This document shows positions 33,141 to 41,469 of a stretch of 64,000 bases of DNA, one piece after another. This DNA comes from UBA2882 sp051877575. Its GTDB lineage: Bacteria > Bacillota > Clostridia > Lachnospirales > Lachnospiraceae. Numbering within the stretch: the stretch's first letter is position 1; each line of letters starts with the position of its first letter. The translations under genes and the position numbers were made by a program. Under the pieces are notes generated by a model. It saw only the letters and a list, made by a program, of their open reading frames with translations. It ran no database searches and was not told the origin of the DNA. Location of the stretch: assembly GCA_051877575.1 (NCBI GenBank), contig JBJEJA010000044.1, positions 1 through 64,000 on the forward strand, written 5' to 3'.

Positions 33141-34508
33141 ATGGCATTTGAGAGCTTAACCGAAAAACTGCAAAATGTATTTAAAAACTTAAGAAGTAAA
33201 GGCCGTCTGACGGAAGAAGATGTCAAGGCTGCCTGCAAGGAAGTTAAAATGGCTCTTTTGGAAGCCGATGTTAACTTCAAAGTTGTTAAGCAGTTTATAA
33301 AAACCGTCGAGGAACGGGCAGTAGGCGCGGATGTTATGAACGGCCTGAATCCCGGTCAGATGGTTATCAAGATTGTAAATGAAGAATTGATTTCCCTGAT
33401 GGGTTCTGAAGGTGCTGAAATCCAATTCCAGCCGGGAAAATCCATTACCGTGATCATGATGTGCGGTCTTCAGGGTGCAGGTAAGACAACAACAACCGCA
33501 AAGCTGGCAGGTAAGCTGAAGCTAAAAGGAAAGAAGTCGCTGTTGGTTGCCTGTGATGTTTACAGACCGGCGGCAATCAAGCAGTTGGAAGTCAACGGCG
33601 AAAAACAGGGCATTGATGTATTTTCCATGGGAGAAAATCATAAGCCGGTGGATATTGCCAAGGCTGCCCTGGAGCATGCGGCAAAGAACGGTCACAATGT
33701 GGTAATCCTGGATACGGCAGGACGGCTTCATATTGATGAAGATATGATGGCAGAGCTGCAGGAGATCAAGGAACAGGTTTCGGTTCATCAGACCATTTTG
33801 GTTGTGGATGTCATGACCGGTCAGGATGCCGTAAACGTAGCAAAGGAATTTGACGAAAAAGTCGGAATAGACGGAGTCATTCTTACAAAAGTGGACGGTG
33901 ACTCCAGAGGCGGTGCGGCTTTATCCGTTAAGGCTGTAACCGGAAAGCCCATTTTATATGCAGGTATGGGCGAGAAACTGTCTGATCTGGAACAGTTTTA
34001 TCCGGATCGTATGGCAAACCGTATTCTCGGTATGGGTGATGTGTTGAGCCTGATTGAAAAAGCGCAGGAAAGCATTGATATCGACGAGGATAAGGAAAAG
34101 GAAATGGCAGCCCGGGTAAAAAAGGGCAAGATGGACTTTAACGATTATCTGGAAAGCATGAAACAGATGCGGAATATGGGAGGCATGGGTTCAATCCTTT
34201 CCATGATGGGTATGAACAGTGCACAGTTAGAGGGAGCTGTTGATGAACAAGAGCTGGCGAGAACGGAAGCAATTGTGTTGTCCATGACACCGGCAGAACG
34301 CAGTAATCCCAAACTGTTGAACCCCAGCAGAAAACATCGTATTGCGAAAGGCGCAGGAGTGGATATTTCCGTAGTCAACCGTTTTATCAAGCAGTTTGAA
34401 CAGACTCAGAAGATGATGAAGCAGATGCCGGGTATGATGGGTGGCAAAAAAGGTTTTGGCGGCATGGGAATGTTCGGTAAAAAAGGTGGAATGAGATTTC
34501 CTTTTTAG
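33141..34508 (+). CDS. ffh: signal recognition particle protein Ffh
   Basis: A 455-residue SRP54 GTPase that binds signal sequences and the SRP RNA. N domain (1-90); G domain with GLQGAGKTTT (~108-117), DVYRPAA, DTAGRLHID, TKVDGDSRGG; Met-rich M domain (~300-445) with GMGSILSMMGMN and MMKQMPGMM. The length is standard. The start is 3 bases after ylxM; ribosome site GAGGAG is inside that gene. It shares an operon with ylxM and probably rpsP-khpA, as in other Bacillota. Confidence 0.97.
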   Translation: MAFESLTEKLQNVFKNLRSKGRLTEEDVKAACKEVKMALLEADVNFKVVKQFIKTVEERAVGADVMNGLNPGQMVIKIVNEELISLMGSEGAEIQFQPGKSITVIMMCGLQGAGKTTTTAKLAGKLKLKGKKSLLVACDVYRPAAIKQLEVNGEKQGIDVFSMGENHKPVDIAKAALEHAAKNGHNVVILDTAGRLHIDEDMMAELQEIKEQVSVHQTILVVDVMTGQDAVNVAKEFDEKVGIDGVILTKVDGDSRGGAALSVKAVTGKPILYAGMGEKLSDLEQFYPDRMANRILGMGDVLSLIEKAQESIDIDEDKEKEMAARVKKGKMDFNDYLESMKQMRNMGGMGSILSMMGMNSAQLEGAVDEQELARTEAIVLSMTPAERSNPKLLNPSRKHRIAKGAGVDISVVNRFIKQFEQTQKMMKQMPGMMGGKKGFGGMGMFGKKGGMRFPF

Positions 34509-34557
34509 GGAATCTGTTCATATAAACAGGAGTTAAAATATTTCGGAGGTGAAAAAA

Positions 34558-34803
34558 ATGGCAGTAAAAATCAGATTAAGAAGAATGGGTCAGAAGAAAA
34601 ATGCAATCTACAGAATCGTAGTTGCAGATTCCAGATCTCCCAGAGATGGTAGATTTATCGAAGAAATCGGAACATATGATCCTAACACAGAACCTTATAC
34701 CTGTACAGTTAACGAAGAGTTAGCAAAGAAATGGTTAGCATCAGGTGCACAGCCTACAGAGGTTGTTGGCAGACTTTTCAAGAATGCCGGAATCGAAAAA
34801 TAA
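34558..34803 (+). CDS. rpsP: 30S ribosomal protein S16
   Basis: An 81-residue bS16 with the exact N-terminus MAVKIRLRRMG and RIVVADSRSPRDGRFIE. ATG 34558 is used, not the GTG 9 bases earlier, because the GTG overlaps the GGAGGTG ribosome site and the protein start is invariant. It follows ffh by 49 bases and precedes khpA. Codon use is strongly biased, as for ribosomal proteins. Confidence 0.97.
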   Translation: MAVKIRLRRMGQKKNAIYRIVVADSRSPRDGRFIEEIGTYDPNTEPYTCTVNEELAKKWLASGAQPTEVVGRLFKNAGIEK

Positions 34804-34863
34804 TAAATGCCATGCATTTATGCCGGAGCGGAAAACCTGTCATAACACTTTTGGAGGTGGATT

Positions 34864-35091
34864 ATGAAAGAATTAGTTGAAGTTATTGCAAAAGCTCTTG
34901 TTGATAATCCCGAAGAAGTGGTTGTAACAGAAAAAGACGAGGGAAAACATGTGACTGTTGAGCTGCATGTTGCTCCGTCGGATATGGGAAAGGTAATCGG
35001 CAAGCAGGGACGCATTGCAAAAGCAATCCGTGCTGTTGTCAAAGCAGCTTCCTTAGGAGAAAATAAGAGAGTAGATGTGGAAATCATCTGA
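34864..35091 (+). CDS. khpA: KH-domain RNA-binding protein KhpA
   Basis: A 75-residue single KH domain (YlqC family) with the GxxG loop in MGKVIGKQGRIAKAIR (~40-55). KhpA pairs with KhpB to bind RNA and influence cell division and length in streptococci. Perfect GGAGGTGG site. Position between rpsP and rimM is conserved in Bacillota. A strong hairpin directly after it (35104-35127) separates it from rimM. Confidence 0.93.
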   Translation: MKELVEVIAKALVDNPEEVVVTEKDEGKHVTVELHVAPSDMGKVIGKQGRIAKAIRAVVKAASLGENKRVDVEII

Positions 35092-35103
35092 GAATTTAAG
35101 CGG

Positions 35104-35127
35104 AGCCACCCGAAAGGGTGGCTTTTT
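35104..35127 (+). terminator. terminator after khpA
   Basis: AGCCACCC / GGGTGGCT stem with GAAA loop, followed by TTTTT. It ends the ylxM-ffh-rpsP-khpA unit before rimM. Confidence 0.92.
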
Positions 35128-35136
35128 ACATTTTTA

Positions 35137-35165
35137 TTGATAAAATCATGTGACTTAAATATAAT
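35137..35165 (+). promoter_or_regulatory. promoter of rimM-trmD-natAB
   Basis: TTGATA (35137-35142), 17-base spacer, perfect TATAAT (35160-35165). A long leader of ~140 nt to the rimM ATG follows; the leader holds a TTGTC/GGACAA pair and two very short ATG frames, none convincing. Confidence 0.75.
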
Positions 35166-35313
35166 AAAGATACGGTGGATTCCAATACGTATAAATAAAA
35201 AGTTTTGGAAAAATAAACTTGATTGGGAAAAACAAAATGACAGGAACGGAAGAAAAATAGAGTTGTCATTATGGTGGATAAAGGACAATAAACGAAAGGG
35301 ATCGGGAAGCGAC

Positions 35314-35826
35314 ATGGAAGACTTATTGCAGGTGGGGATTTTATCATCAACCCATGGTGTCCGCGGAGAAATGAAGGTATTTCCCACAACGGATGATGTG
35401 AAGCGTTTTAAAAAGAATAAAGAATATATTTTGGAGACACCCAAAGGAAATCTGGATGTGAAAGTGGAAAGCGTAAAGTTTTTCAAGCAGTTTGTCATCT
35501 TAAAATTTGAGGGATTTGACACTTTGGATGAGATTATGCCTTACAAGGGATGCAGGCTGCTGGTCAACCGGGAGCATGCGGTTAAATGTGAAAAGGACGA
35601 GTATTTTATCGCGGATCTGATTGGGCTCAGGGTTGTGAATGAAGAAGAAAAAGAAATCGGAACCCTGACGGATGTGATGCAGACCGGTGCCAATGATGTG
35701 TATGTGGTAGAAACGGCGGGAGGAAAAGAATATCTGTTTCCGGCTATTAAGGAATGCATTTTACAGGTGGATATGGAACGGGAAATAGTGAAGGTTCATG
35801 TCATGCCGGGGCTGATGGAGGAGTAA
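35314..35826 (+). CDS. rimM: 16S rRNA maturation factor RimM
   Basis: A 170-residue assembly factor for the 30S head. Two beta-barrel parts: residues ~1-90 with VGILSSTHGVRGEMKVFP, and a PRC-barrel (~95-168) with YFIADLIGLRV and YLFPAIKECI. The reading frame extends 59 codons upstream to a TTG, but that TTG is the promoter's -35 and the extension is Lys/Trp-rich junk; ATG 35314 gives the family length. The ribosome site is weak (AAAGGG at 14 bases, GGGAAG at 6). trmD starts 2 bases after the stop. Confidence 0.94.
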   Translation: MEDLLQVGILSSTHGVRGEMKVFPTTDDVKRFKKNKEYILETPKGNLDVKVESVKFFKQFVILKFEGFDTLDEIMPYKGCRLLVNREHAVKCEKDEYFIADLIGLRVVNEEEKEIGTLTDVMQTGANDVYVVETAGGKEYLFPAIKECILQVDMEREIVKVHVMPGLMEE

Positions 35827-35828
35827 CG

Positions 35829-36569
35829 ATGTATTTTCATGTTTTGACATTGTTCCCGGAAATGATCATGGATGGTCTTAATACCAGTATCCTTGGGAGA
35901 GCCATGGAGAAAGGCTGTATTCAGGCGGAAGCGGTCAATATCCGGGATTATACTTTGGATAAGCATCAGAAGGTGGATGATTATACCTACGGCGGCGGAG
36001 CCGGGATGCTGATGCAGGCGCAGCCTGTTTACGACTGTACACAGGCAGTTATAGAAAAAATACAGCAAAACAGAATGAGGATTCAGCAGGAAGAAGGGCA
36101 AAGGGTCAGAGTCATTTATGTAACACCGCAGGGACGTGTGTTCAATCAGCAGATGGCAGAGGAATTTGCAAAGGAAGAAGACCTAATTTTTTTATGCGGT
36201 CATTATGAGGGAATTGATGAGCGTGCGCTGGAGGAAGTGGTAACAGATTATGTTTCCATCGGGGATTATGTGTTGACCGGCGGAGAACTGCCTGCCATGG
36301 TTATGATTGATGCCATTGCAAGGCTTGTACCGGGAGTGCTCAATAATGATGAGTCTGCTATGACGGAATCTTTCGGAAACGGCCTGTTGGAATATCCTCA
36401 ATATTCCAGACCGCAGATTTGGCGGGATAAGGAAGTGCCGCCTGTGCTTTTGAGCGGCAATCACAAACTGATTGAGGAGTGGAGACTGGAGCAGTCCGTT
36501 GAAAGGACAAAAGAGCGCAGACCGGATCTGTATGAAAAATGGAGGGCAGAACATGATAGTTGCCAATGA
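35829..36569 (+). CDS. trmD: tRNA (guanine-37-N1)-methyltransferase
   Basis: A 246-residue SPOUT methyltransferase that prevents +1 frameshifts by methylating G37. It shows the family start MYFHVLTLFPEMI, the SAM-binding trefoil knot with FLCGHYEGIDERALEE (~115-130) and IGDYVLTGGELPAMVMID (~135-152), and SYSRPQIW-type NGLLEYPQYSRPQIWR (core YSRPQIW). GGAGGAG site. Its last 17 bases overlap the start of the ABC ATPase gene, so the ABC pair is translationally linked to a tRNA modification gene. Confidence 0.96.
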   Translation: MYFHVLTLFPEMIMDGLNTSILGRAMEKGCIQAEAVNIRDYTLDKHQKVDDYTYGGGAGMLMQAQPVYDCTQAVIEKIQQNRMRIQQEEGQRVRVIYVTPQGRVFNQQMAEEFAKEEDLIFLCGHYEGIDERALEEVVTDYVSIGDYVLTGGELPAMVMIDAIARLVPGVLNNDESAMTESFGNGLLEYPQYSRPQIWRDKEVPPVLLSGNHKLIEEWRLEQSVERTKERRPDLYEKWRAEHDSCQ

Positions 36570-37356
36570 TTTGTGCAAACAGTTCGAAAGGACGATTTTG
36601 GAAGAGAAACAGGGGAAAAAAGGAAAAGCTGCAAAAAAGAAAAAAAGCAGCAAAGAGACCTTTTATGCCGTTGATCATATTTCTTTTCAGGTGGAACCGG
36701 GAGAGATACTCGGGATTTTGGGACCTAACGGAGCGGGAAAAACAACCCTCCTGCGTATGCTGGGTTCCCTGATGCAGCCCACAAGCGGCAGCGTTGCGAT
36801 CATTGATAAAGAAGGAAACAGCATATCGGATCCGGTGCATCTAAAGAAATCCATCGGTTATCTGTCGGGAAATACCAAGCTGTATCACCGAATCAGTACC
36901 AGAGAGATGTTGCATATGTTGGCAGAAATCTATGAGATTGATAGAGAAGAAGCGGATCAAAGGATTGCGAAGATTGAAAATGTGCTGGATATGAGCAGTT
37001 TTATGGATAATCGGATTGAAAAGCTGTCGACGGGGCAGACCCAGAGGGCTTCCATCGCAAGGTGTCTCATCCATGATCCGGATATTTACATATTTGATGA
37101 GCCTACGCTGGGACTGGATATTATCAGCGCCGATGCCATTGTAAATTTTATGAAGTCCCAGAAGGAGCTTGGAAAAACGGTGTTATATTCCACGCACTAT
37201 CTGGAGGAGGCGCAGTTTTTGTGTGACCGGATTTTGATGATCTATCAAGGACGTATTGTCAAAGAAGGCAGTCCGAAGCAGATCATGGAGGAATGCCGGG
37301 CCGATAATCTGAGAGACGCCTTCCATCACGTCATGGAGGAGGTTACAGAGCAATGA
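36553..37356 (+). CDS. natA: ABC transporter ATP-binding protein, NatA type
   Basis: A 267-residue ATPase. Walker A GPNGAGKTT (~59-67 after an N-terminal insert); Q-loop YLSGNTK; ABC signature LSTGQTQRASIAR; Walker B YIFDEPTLGLD; H-loop YSTHYLEEA. A Lys-rich insert (KKGKAAKKKKSSK, residues ~18-32) between the first strand and Walker A is unusual. NatA/NatB exports Na+ in B. subtilis; related pairs export other toxic substrates or lipids, so the substrate is not fixed. ATG 36553 has GGAGGG at 7 bases and overlaps trmD by 17 bases; it overlaps natB by 4 bases (ATGA). Confidence 0.88.
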   Translation: MIVANDLCKQFERTILEEKQGKKGKAAKKKKSSKETFYAVDHISFQVEPGEILGILGPNGAGKTTLLRMLGSLMQPTSGSVAIIDKEGNSISDPVHLKKSIGYLSGNTKLYHRISTREMLHMLAEIYEIDREEADQRIAKIENVLDMSSFMDNRIEKLSTGQTQRASIARCLIHDPDIYIFDEPTLGLDIISADAIVNFMKSQKELGKTVLYSTHYLEEAQFLCDRILMIYQGRIVKEGSPKQIMEECRADNLRDAFHHVMEEVTEQ

Positions 37357-39365
37357 ATATGAAAAGAATGCGCGCCTTATTTAAAAGGGAACTGACCGAT
37401 ATTTTGCGGGATAAAAAAACTTTAATCATGATGATCGTGGTACCTATCATTTTATACCCGTTGCTGATCGTCGGGATGACGCTGCTTATGAGTTCTATTA
37501 TGAGCAGTCAGGCAGAAAAAACTTATTTGGTAGCCTTTGAAAATGATGAGACCCTGTCCGGACATATCGGCAGAATATTGGAAGAAGAACAGGAAGAAAT
37601 CGGTTATCGGCTGGAGATTGTGGAAGAAGATGATTGTGAGGAAGCGCTGGAGGCGGAAGAGATCGATGCCTTTGTCAGAGCGGAAACAGACGGAAGTATT
37701 TCGCTGTGCTATTTGTCTGCAAAAGACCGGTCGACGACAGCGGTATCCGCATTAAATGATGCCTTTGAGATTTACAGGGAAGAATTAAGAGAAAAAAATA
37801 TCAGGGATGCCGGTCTGGATGCAGAGCTTTTGCTGAATCCTATCAGTTTTGAGAGAGAAGATTATTCCTCTACGGAGGAATCCATCGGGAACCTGATCGG
37901 GTCCATGATGCCGTTTCTGATTGTGACAGTAATTCTCTTGGGAGCCATTTATCCGGCAATTGATGTGACAGCGGGAGAAAAGGAAAGAGGAACGCTGGAG
38001 ACGCTTTTAACGTTACCTGTGACAAACTTTGAAATGATCATGAGTAAGTTTTTGGCAGTTTCCTGTATTGCCTGCGTATCTGCGGTATTAAATATATTTT
38101 CCATGGGAGGAGCCATGGCCTTTCTGGTGTCAAGCTCCCTTTCATCGGCGGCAAATATGAATATTGAGATACATTATGAGACTTTTATTCCGGGCATTTT
38201 GTTTACGCTGGTGGTCATGATATTCTTTGCATTGCTGGTAACGGCAGTCTGCATGTGTACCTGCGTCTTTGCCAAGAACTTTAAGGAAGCCAACAACTAT
38301 GTGACTCCGGTCATGTTGATTTTTATGTTTGGCAGTTATGCGGCAATGATACCGGATCTGGAGCTGACAACACAGACAGCAGCAATTCCTATTGTCAATG
38401 TGGCATTGTTAGTGGAAGGATTGTTCCGGTTTCATTATAATTACGGTTTGTTTGCAATTGTTCTTTTTTCCAATGTTGCTTACAGCTTGCTGGCAATCAT
38501 GGTGTTGGGAAAGATTTACAACAGTGAAGCGGTTCTTTTCTCGGAAGGCTTAAGCAGCGTCAAGCTGTTTTCCAAACGGAGTGAAATGAAAAACAAGCAG
38601 ATGCCGGGATTCGGGGATGTGGTACTGCTTTTATGTGTCGTACTGTTATTAATCTTTTATGTTGGTTCTTATGCGCAGATTAAGCTTGGATTTGGCGGAG
38701 TAGCGGTGCAGCAGTTGATCATTTTGCTTTGTCCCCTTATTTATGCATGGTATATGAAAGCGGATAAGAAAAAACTGTTTTCGATACAAAAAATAAAACC
38801 ATTGCAGCTGGCGGGTTCTGTCATGATCGGGATTGCAGCCTTTGTGGGAGCGCTGATCCTTGGAGCTCTTTTGATGCCCATCTTTCCGGAGAGTGCCGAG
38901 GGATTGACACAGCTGGATGATATGCTGGTAAATCAGCCGGTATATTTGCTGGTGCTTGTGGTGGCGCTTATGCCTGCCGTTGGAGAAGAATTGCTGTTTC
39001 GCGGATTTGTCATGGGAACATTAAAAAACAGGTGCAGACCTGTTGTTACGATTGTGGTAACCACATTGATCTTTGCGGCTTATCATATGAGTCTGATCAA
39101 AATGTTTACGATTGGTATCGTAGGTCTGGGATTGACCCTTGTGACATATAAGACCGGCAGTATTGCAGCATCCATGTGCGTGCATTTTATCAATAATCTG
39201 CTTTCGGTTTTGATTACAAAATATCCGGCGCAGATGCAGAAGGCACTTCCGGTTTTATTTAAAGACAGACTTTCCGTATCGGATATGCTTTTACTGGCCG
39301 CTGTTGTCGTGATTTGTGCGGCTGTAGGCTGGATGTTGATCGATGGTAGAAAAAAGGAACTCTGA
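37353..39365 (+). CDS. fusion of NatB-type ABC permease and CPBP intramembrane protease
   Basis: A 670-residue membrane protein. Residues ~1-400: ABC-2 permease with N-terminal helix, large outside loop (~45-180, acidic) and six helices (YPAIDVTAGEKERGTLETLL is the permease coupling segment; core GEKERGTLETL). Residues ~410-660: more helices and a full CPBP (type II CAAX-like) protease: EELLFRG (~545), FAAYH (~580) and HFINN (~625), i.e. the Glu-Glu, His and His-Asn ligands. Such ABC-permease/CPBP fusions are known from Bacillota, but their protease substrate is not. ATGA-coupled to the ATPase gene. Intact frame, no stop at the junction. Confidence 0.85.
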   Translation: MNMKRMRALFKRELTDILRDKKTLIMMIVVPIILYPLLIVGMTLLMSSIMSSQAEKTYLVAFENDETLSGHIGRILEEEQEEIGYRLEIVEEDDCEEALEAEEIDAFVRAETDGSISLCYLSAKDRSTTAVSALNDAFEIYREELREKNIRDAGLDAELLLNPISFEREDYSSTEESIGNLIGSMMPFLIVTVILLGAIYPAIDVTAGEKERGTLETLLTLPVTNFEMIMSKFLAVSCIACVSAVLNIFSMGGAMAFLVSSSLSSAANMNIEIHYETFIPGILFTLVVMIFFALLVTAVCMCTCVFAKNFKEANNYVTPVMLIFMFGSYAAMIPDLELTTQTAAIPIVNVALLVEGLFRFHYNYGLFAIVLFSNVAYSLLAIMVLGKIYNSEAVLFSEGLSSVKLFSKRSEMKNKQMPGFGDVVLLLCVVLLLIFYVGSYAQIKLGFGGVAVQQLIILLCPLIYAWYMKADKKKLFSIQKIKPLQLAGSVMIGIAAFVGALILGALLMPIFPESAEGLTQLDDMLVNQPVYLLVLVVALMPAVGEELLFRGFVMGTLKNRCRPVVTIVVTTLIFAAYHMSLIKMFTIGIVGLGLTLVTYKTGSIAASMCVHFINNLLSVLITKYPAQMQKALPVLFKDRLSVSDMLLLAAVVVICAAVGWMLIDGRKKEL

Positions 39366-39380
39366 TAAAAGAGGAAAATG

Positions 39381-40292
39381 ATGATGAATAAGAAAAGAAG
39401 AATATGTTTCATCTTTATTTTATTTGTCTGCATAGCGGTATGTATCATATGCCTCTGTGTGGGGAAGAGAATGCAATCCGTTGTAAAAACCCGGATGTCA
39501 TATGAATCCCGCTTTGACCGGATTCATGAAGTATACGAAGGGAAAAACGGGGCGGTGGCAATTGTTACAGAGAATGATATCGATGTGCCTGTCTGTAACT
39601 GGCTGGGAAACGGATATCTTGCCGGAAGCAGAATGGATTATACAATTGTGAGCGTGAGTGGGAAAAGCAAGAGAGTGGATTTGGATACTGCCGAAATCTG
39701 CCTGTATGATATTTTTGAAAAGAGAGTCGTAAAAACCATTGATTTGAAGCCCGTGATAGAGGAATATGCAAAAGGATATTACTATTTAAATCATATGTAT
39801 GTTGTCAGTGCGGATGGCAGATGTTATGCGGAAATTACTGTTTCCGATTATTCGGAAGAAAAAAATCTGAAGGAGATATATATTGACCTGGATACGGAAG
39901 AGGTCAGCGTGATGCCCGGTAATGAAACGCTTCCCGGATTGAAACGGAGCGAACGGCAGAACGATTGGATAGACGGATTGGCAGGAGAAACAGCTCTTTA
40001 TAATTCCGTTGATGATTTTTTGCGTGAAAAGGGTTTCTCTATTGATCTTATGATCGAAGACGGAGTATTGGAAAAGAAAGAGTATAATACAAATGTTATC
40101 AAAACGCGTGTGGAAGGAACATATGATATCAGCGTTTTATGGTCTTCCGTTTCCAAAGACAGTGAAGTGTTGGAAGAATATTTCCCGGGGTTAAAGGATT
40201 ATAACGCACAAAGTGATGATATGGTAACATTTTTTATTACGGGATATCCGGATAAAGAGGAGATTATGGATATACTGCAGATTTTGCAATGA
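39381..40292 (+). CDS. membrane-anchored extracellular protein, function unknown
   Basis: A 303-residue protein with a Lys/Arg-rich N-terminus and one membrane segment (residues ~8-28: CFIFILFVCIAVCIICLCV). The rest (~275 residues) is soluble, presumably outside, with beta-strand patterns (LDTAEICLYDIFEKRVVKTI) and no motif I recognise. Three tandem ATGs (39378, 39381, 39384) follow a GAGG site; 39381 is best spaced. It starts 15 bases after the ABC/CPBP gene, so it may belong to the rimM-trmD-natAB transcript. Its last domain (~215-303) might be an alpha/beta interaction fold. Confidence 0.55.
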   Translation: MMNKKRRICFIFILFVCIAVCIICLCVGKRMQSVVKTRMSYESRFDRIHEVYEGKNGAVAIVTENDIDVPVCNWLGNGYLAGSRMDYTIVSVSGKSKRVDLDTAEICLYDIFEKRVVKTIDLKPVIEEYAKGYYYLNHMYVVSADGRCYAEITVSDYSEEKNLKEIYIDLDTEEVSVMPGNETLPGLKRSERQNDWIDGLAGETALYNSVDDFLREKGFSIDLMIEDGVLEKKEYNTNVIKTRVEGTYDISVLWSSVSKDSEVLEEYFPGLKDYNAQSDDMVTFFITGYPDKEEIMDILQILQ

Positions 40293-40309
40293 AATTTTTA
40301 AGAAATTTC

Positions 40310-40338
40310 TTGCATTTTCTTCCTTGTTATGATAAACT
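40310..40338 (+). promoter_or_regulatory. rplS promoter
   Basis: TTGCAT (40310-40315), 17-base spacer, TAAACT (40333-40338). Confidence 0.55.
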
Positions 40339-40344
40339 GTTCAC

Positions 40345-40414
40345 GTTGTGAAAAGAGATGGTCCTCTGTTACAGATCGTATTAAGAACATCCAATACGGA
40401 AGGAGATAGACACA
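40345..40414 (+). promoter_or_regulatory. candidate L19 ribosomal-protein leader
   Basis: A ~70-nt leader with a CGTATT / AATACG hairpin (40377-40382 / 40393-40398) placed directly ahead of the GGAAGGAG ribosome site, preceded by GGTCCTCTGTTACAGATC. Placement and this final hairpin fit the L19 leader described in Bacillota, which gives L19 feedback control. I judge by memory of the motif, not by a model search. Confidence 0.5.
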
Positions 40415-40762
40415 ATGAACGAAATTATCAAAGAAATCGAAGCTGCTCAGTTAAAAGAGAGCGTACCTCAGTTTAATGTTGGTGATACCGTTAAAGTTTA
40501 CGGTAAGATCAAAGAGGGTAACCGTGAAAGAATTCAGGTTTTCGAAGGAACTGTTATTAAGAAACAGGGCGGAAGCAACAGAGCTACTTTTACAGTAAGA
40601 AAGAATTCCAACGGTGTTGGCGTTGAAAAGACTTGGCCTTTACATTCTCCCAATGTTGAGAAAGTAGAAGTTGTAAGACAGGGTAAAGTAAGACGTGCAA
40701 AACTTTACTATTTAAGAGACAGAGTCGGCAAGAAAGCAAAAGTAAAAGAATTAGTAAAATAG
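40415..40762 (+). CDS. rplS: 50S ribosomal protein L19
   Basis: A 115-residue bL19 located at the 30S-50S interface. Conserved FNVGDTVKVYGKIKEG, RIQVFEGTVIKKQGG and KVRRAKLYYLRDRVGKKAKV (core RRAKLYYLRDR). GGAAGGAG site. It has its own promoter and terminator. In this genome trmD and rplS are separated by the ABC pair and an unknown gene, whereas in many Bacillota they are adjacent. Confidence 0.97.
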   Translation: MNEIIKEIEAAQLKESVPQFNVGDTVKVYGKIKEGNRERIQVFEGTVIKKQGGSNRATFTVRKNSNGVGVEKTWPLHSPNVEKVEVVRQGKVRRAKLYYLRDRVGKKAKVKELVK

Positions 40763-40771
40763 TTCACAATC

Positions 40772-40808
40772 GGGGACAAATACGAAAGTACTTGTCCCCT
40801 TGCTTTTT
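40772..40808 (+). terminator. terminator of rplS
   Basis: GGGGACAA-A-TAC / GTA-C-TTGTCCCC stem with GAAA loop, followed by TTGCTTTTT. Confidence 0.9.
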
Positions 40809-40879
40809 CCTGTAGTACAATAAATAAGGAAATGTTGGTAACTGCGCGGAAACGTGCAGGGGACAAAAAGGAGCGGCAT

Positions 40880-41461
40880 ATGGCAAGGAAAAAGGGCCTG
40901 ACCTTTTATCAGAAAAAGAAAAAAATCAGTGCTTCTCTTATGAAGGAAATCTGGAGTTATATATTTCTGGTCATTGCATCGATTTTGGTTGCATTCGTAC
41001 TGGTTTTCTCTGTTGGAATGAAGACCAGTGTAATCGGTGTATCCATGGAGCCGGCATTATATAACGGGCAGGAGGTTTTGGTTAATCGGCTGGTTTATAA
41101 GCTGTTTTCTCCCAAAAGCGGAGATGTGGTGGTATTTCTGCCGAACGGAAACCAGAATTCCCATTATTATGTGAAACGGGTTGTGGCGGAACCGGGAGAT
41201 ACGGTTGTAATCAAAGAGGGTATTTTATATGTGAATGATCTGCCGTATACAGAGGTGGAACTGGATAAAATTGCAGATGCAGGCATTTTGGAAAATGAGT
41301 TAACGTTGGAGAAAGATGAATATTTTGTTGTCGGAGATAATATCAACAACAGCGAGGACAGCAGGTCGGGAAATATCGGTCCTGTCAGAAGCGATTCGAT
41401 TATCGGAAAGGTATGGTTCCATATGGCAAGCTCGGAGAGCAATATGGGATTTGTAGAATAG
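40880..41461 (+). CDS. lepB: signal peptidase I (first of two)
   Basis: A 193-residue S26 protease that cleaves signal peptides at the outer membrane face. Lys-rich N-terminus (cytoplasmic), one membrane helix (~residues 23-45), catalytic Ser in GVSMEP (~55), catalytic Lys in YYVKRVVAEPGD (~95), and the late box GDNINNSEDSR. AAGGAG precedes ATG 40880; a longer frame adds 16 residues without a ribosome site. It lies one gene before a second signal peptidase, with rbgA between them. Confidence 0.93.
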   Translation: MARKKGLTFYQKKKKISASLMKEIWSYIFLVIASILVAFVLVFSVGMKTSVIGVSMEPALYNGQEVLVNRLVYKLFSPKSGDVVVFLPNGNQNSHYYVKRVVAEPGDTVVIKEGILYVNDLPYTEVELDKIADAGILENELTLEKDEYFVVGDNINNSEDSRSGNIGPVRSDSIIGKVWFHMASSESNMGFVE

Positions 41462-41469
41462 GTGGTTAG

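Noticed and set aside
35137..35313. 59-codon N-terminal extension of rimM
   Set aside because: It starts in the promoter -35, has no ribosome site, and no family member has it.
35166..35313. Two tiny ATG frames in the rimM leader as leader peptides
   Set aside because: Eight and seven codons without clear ribosome sites or codon bias; chance is sufficient.
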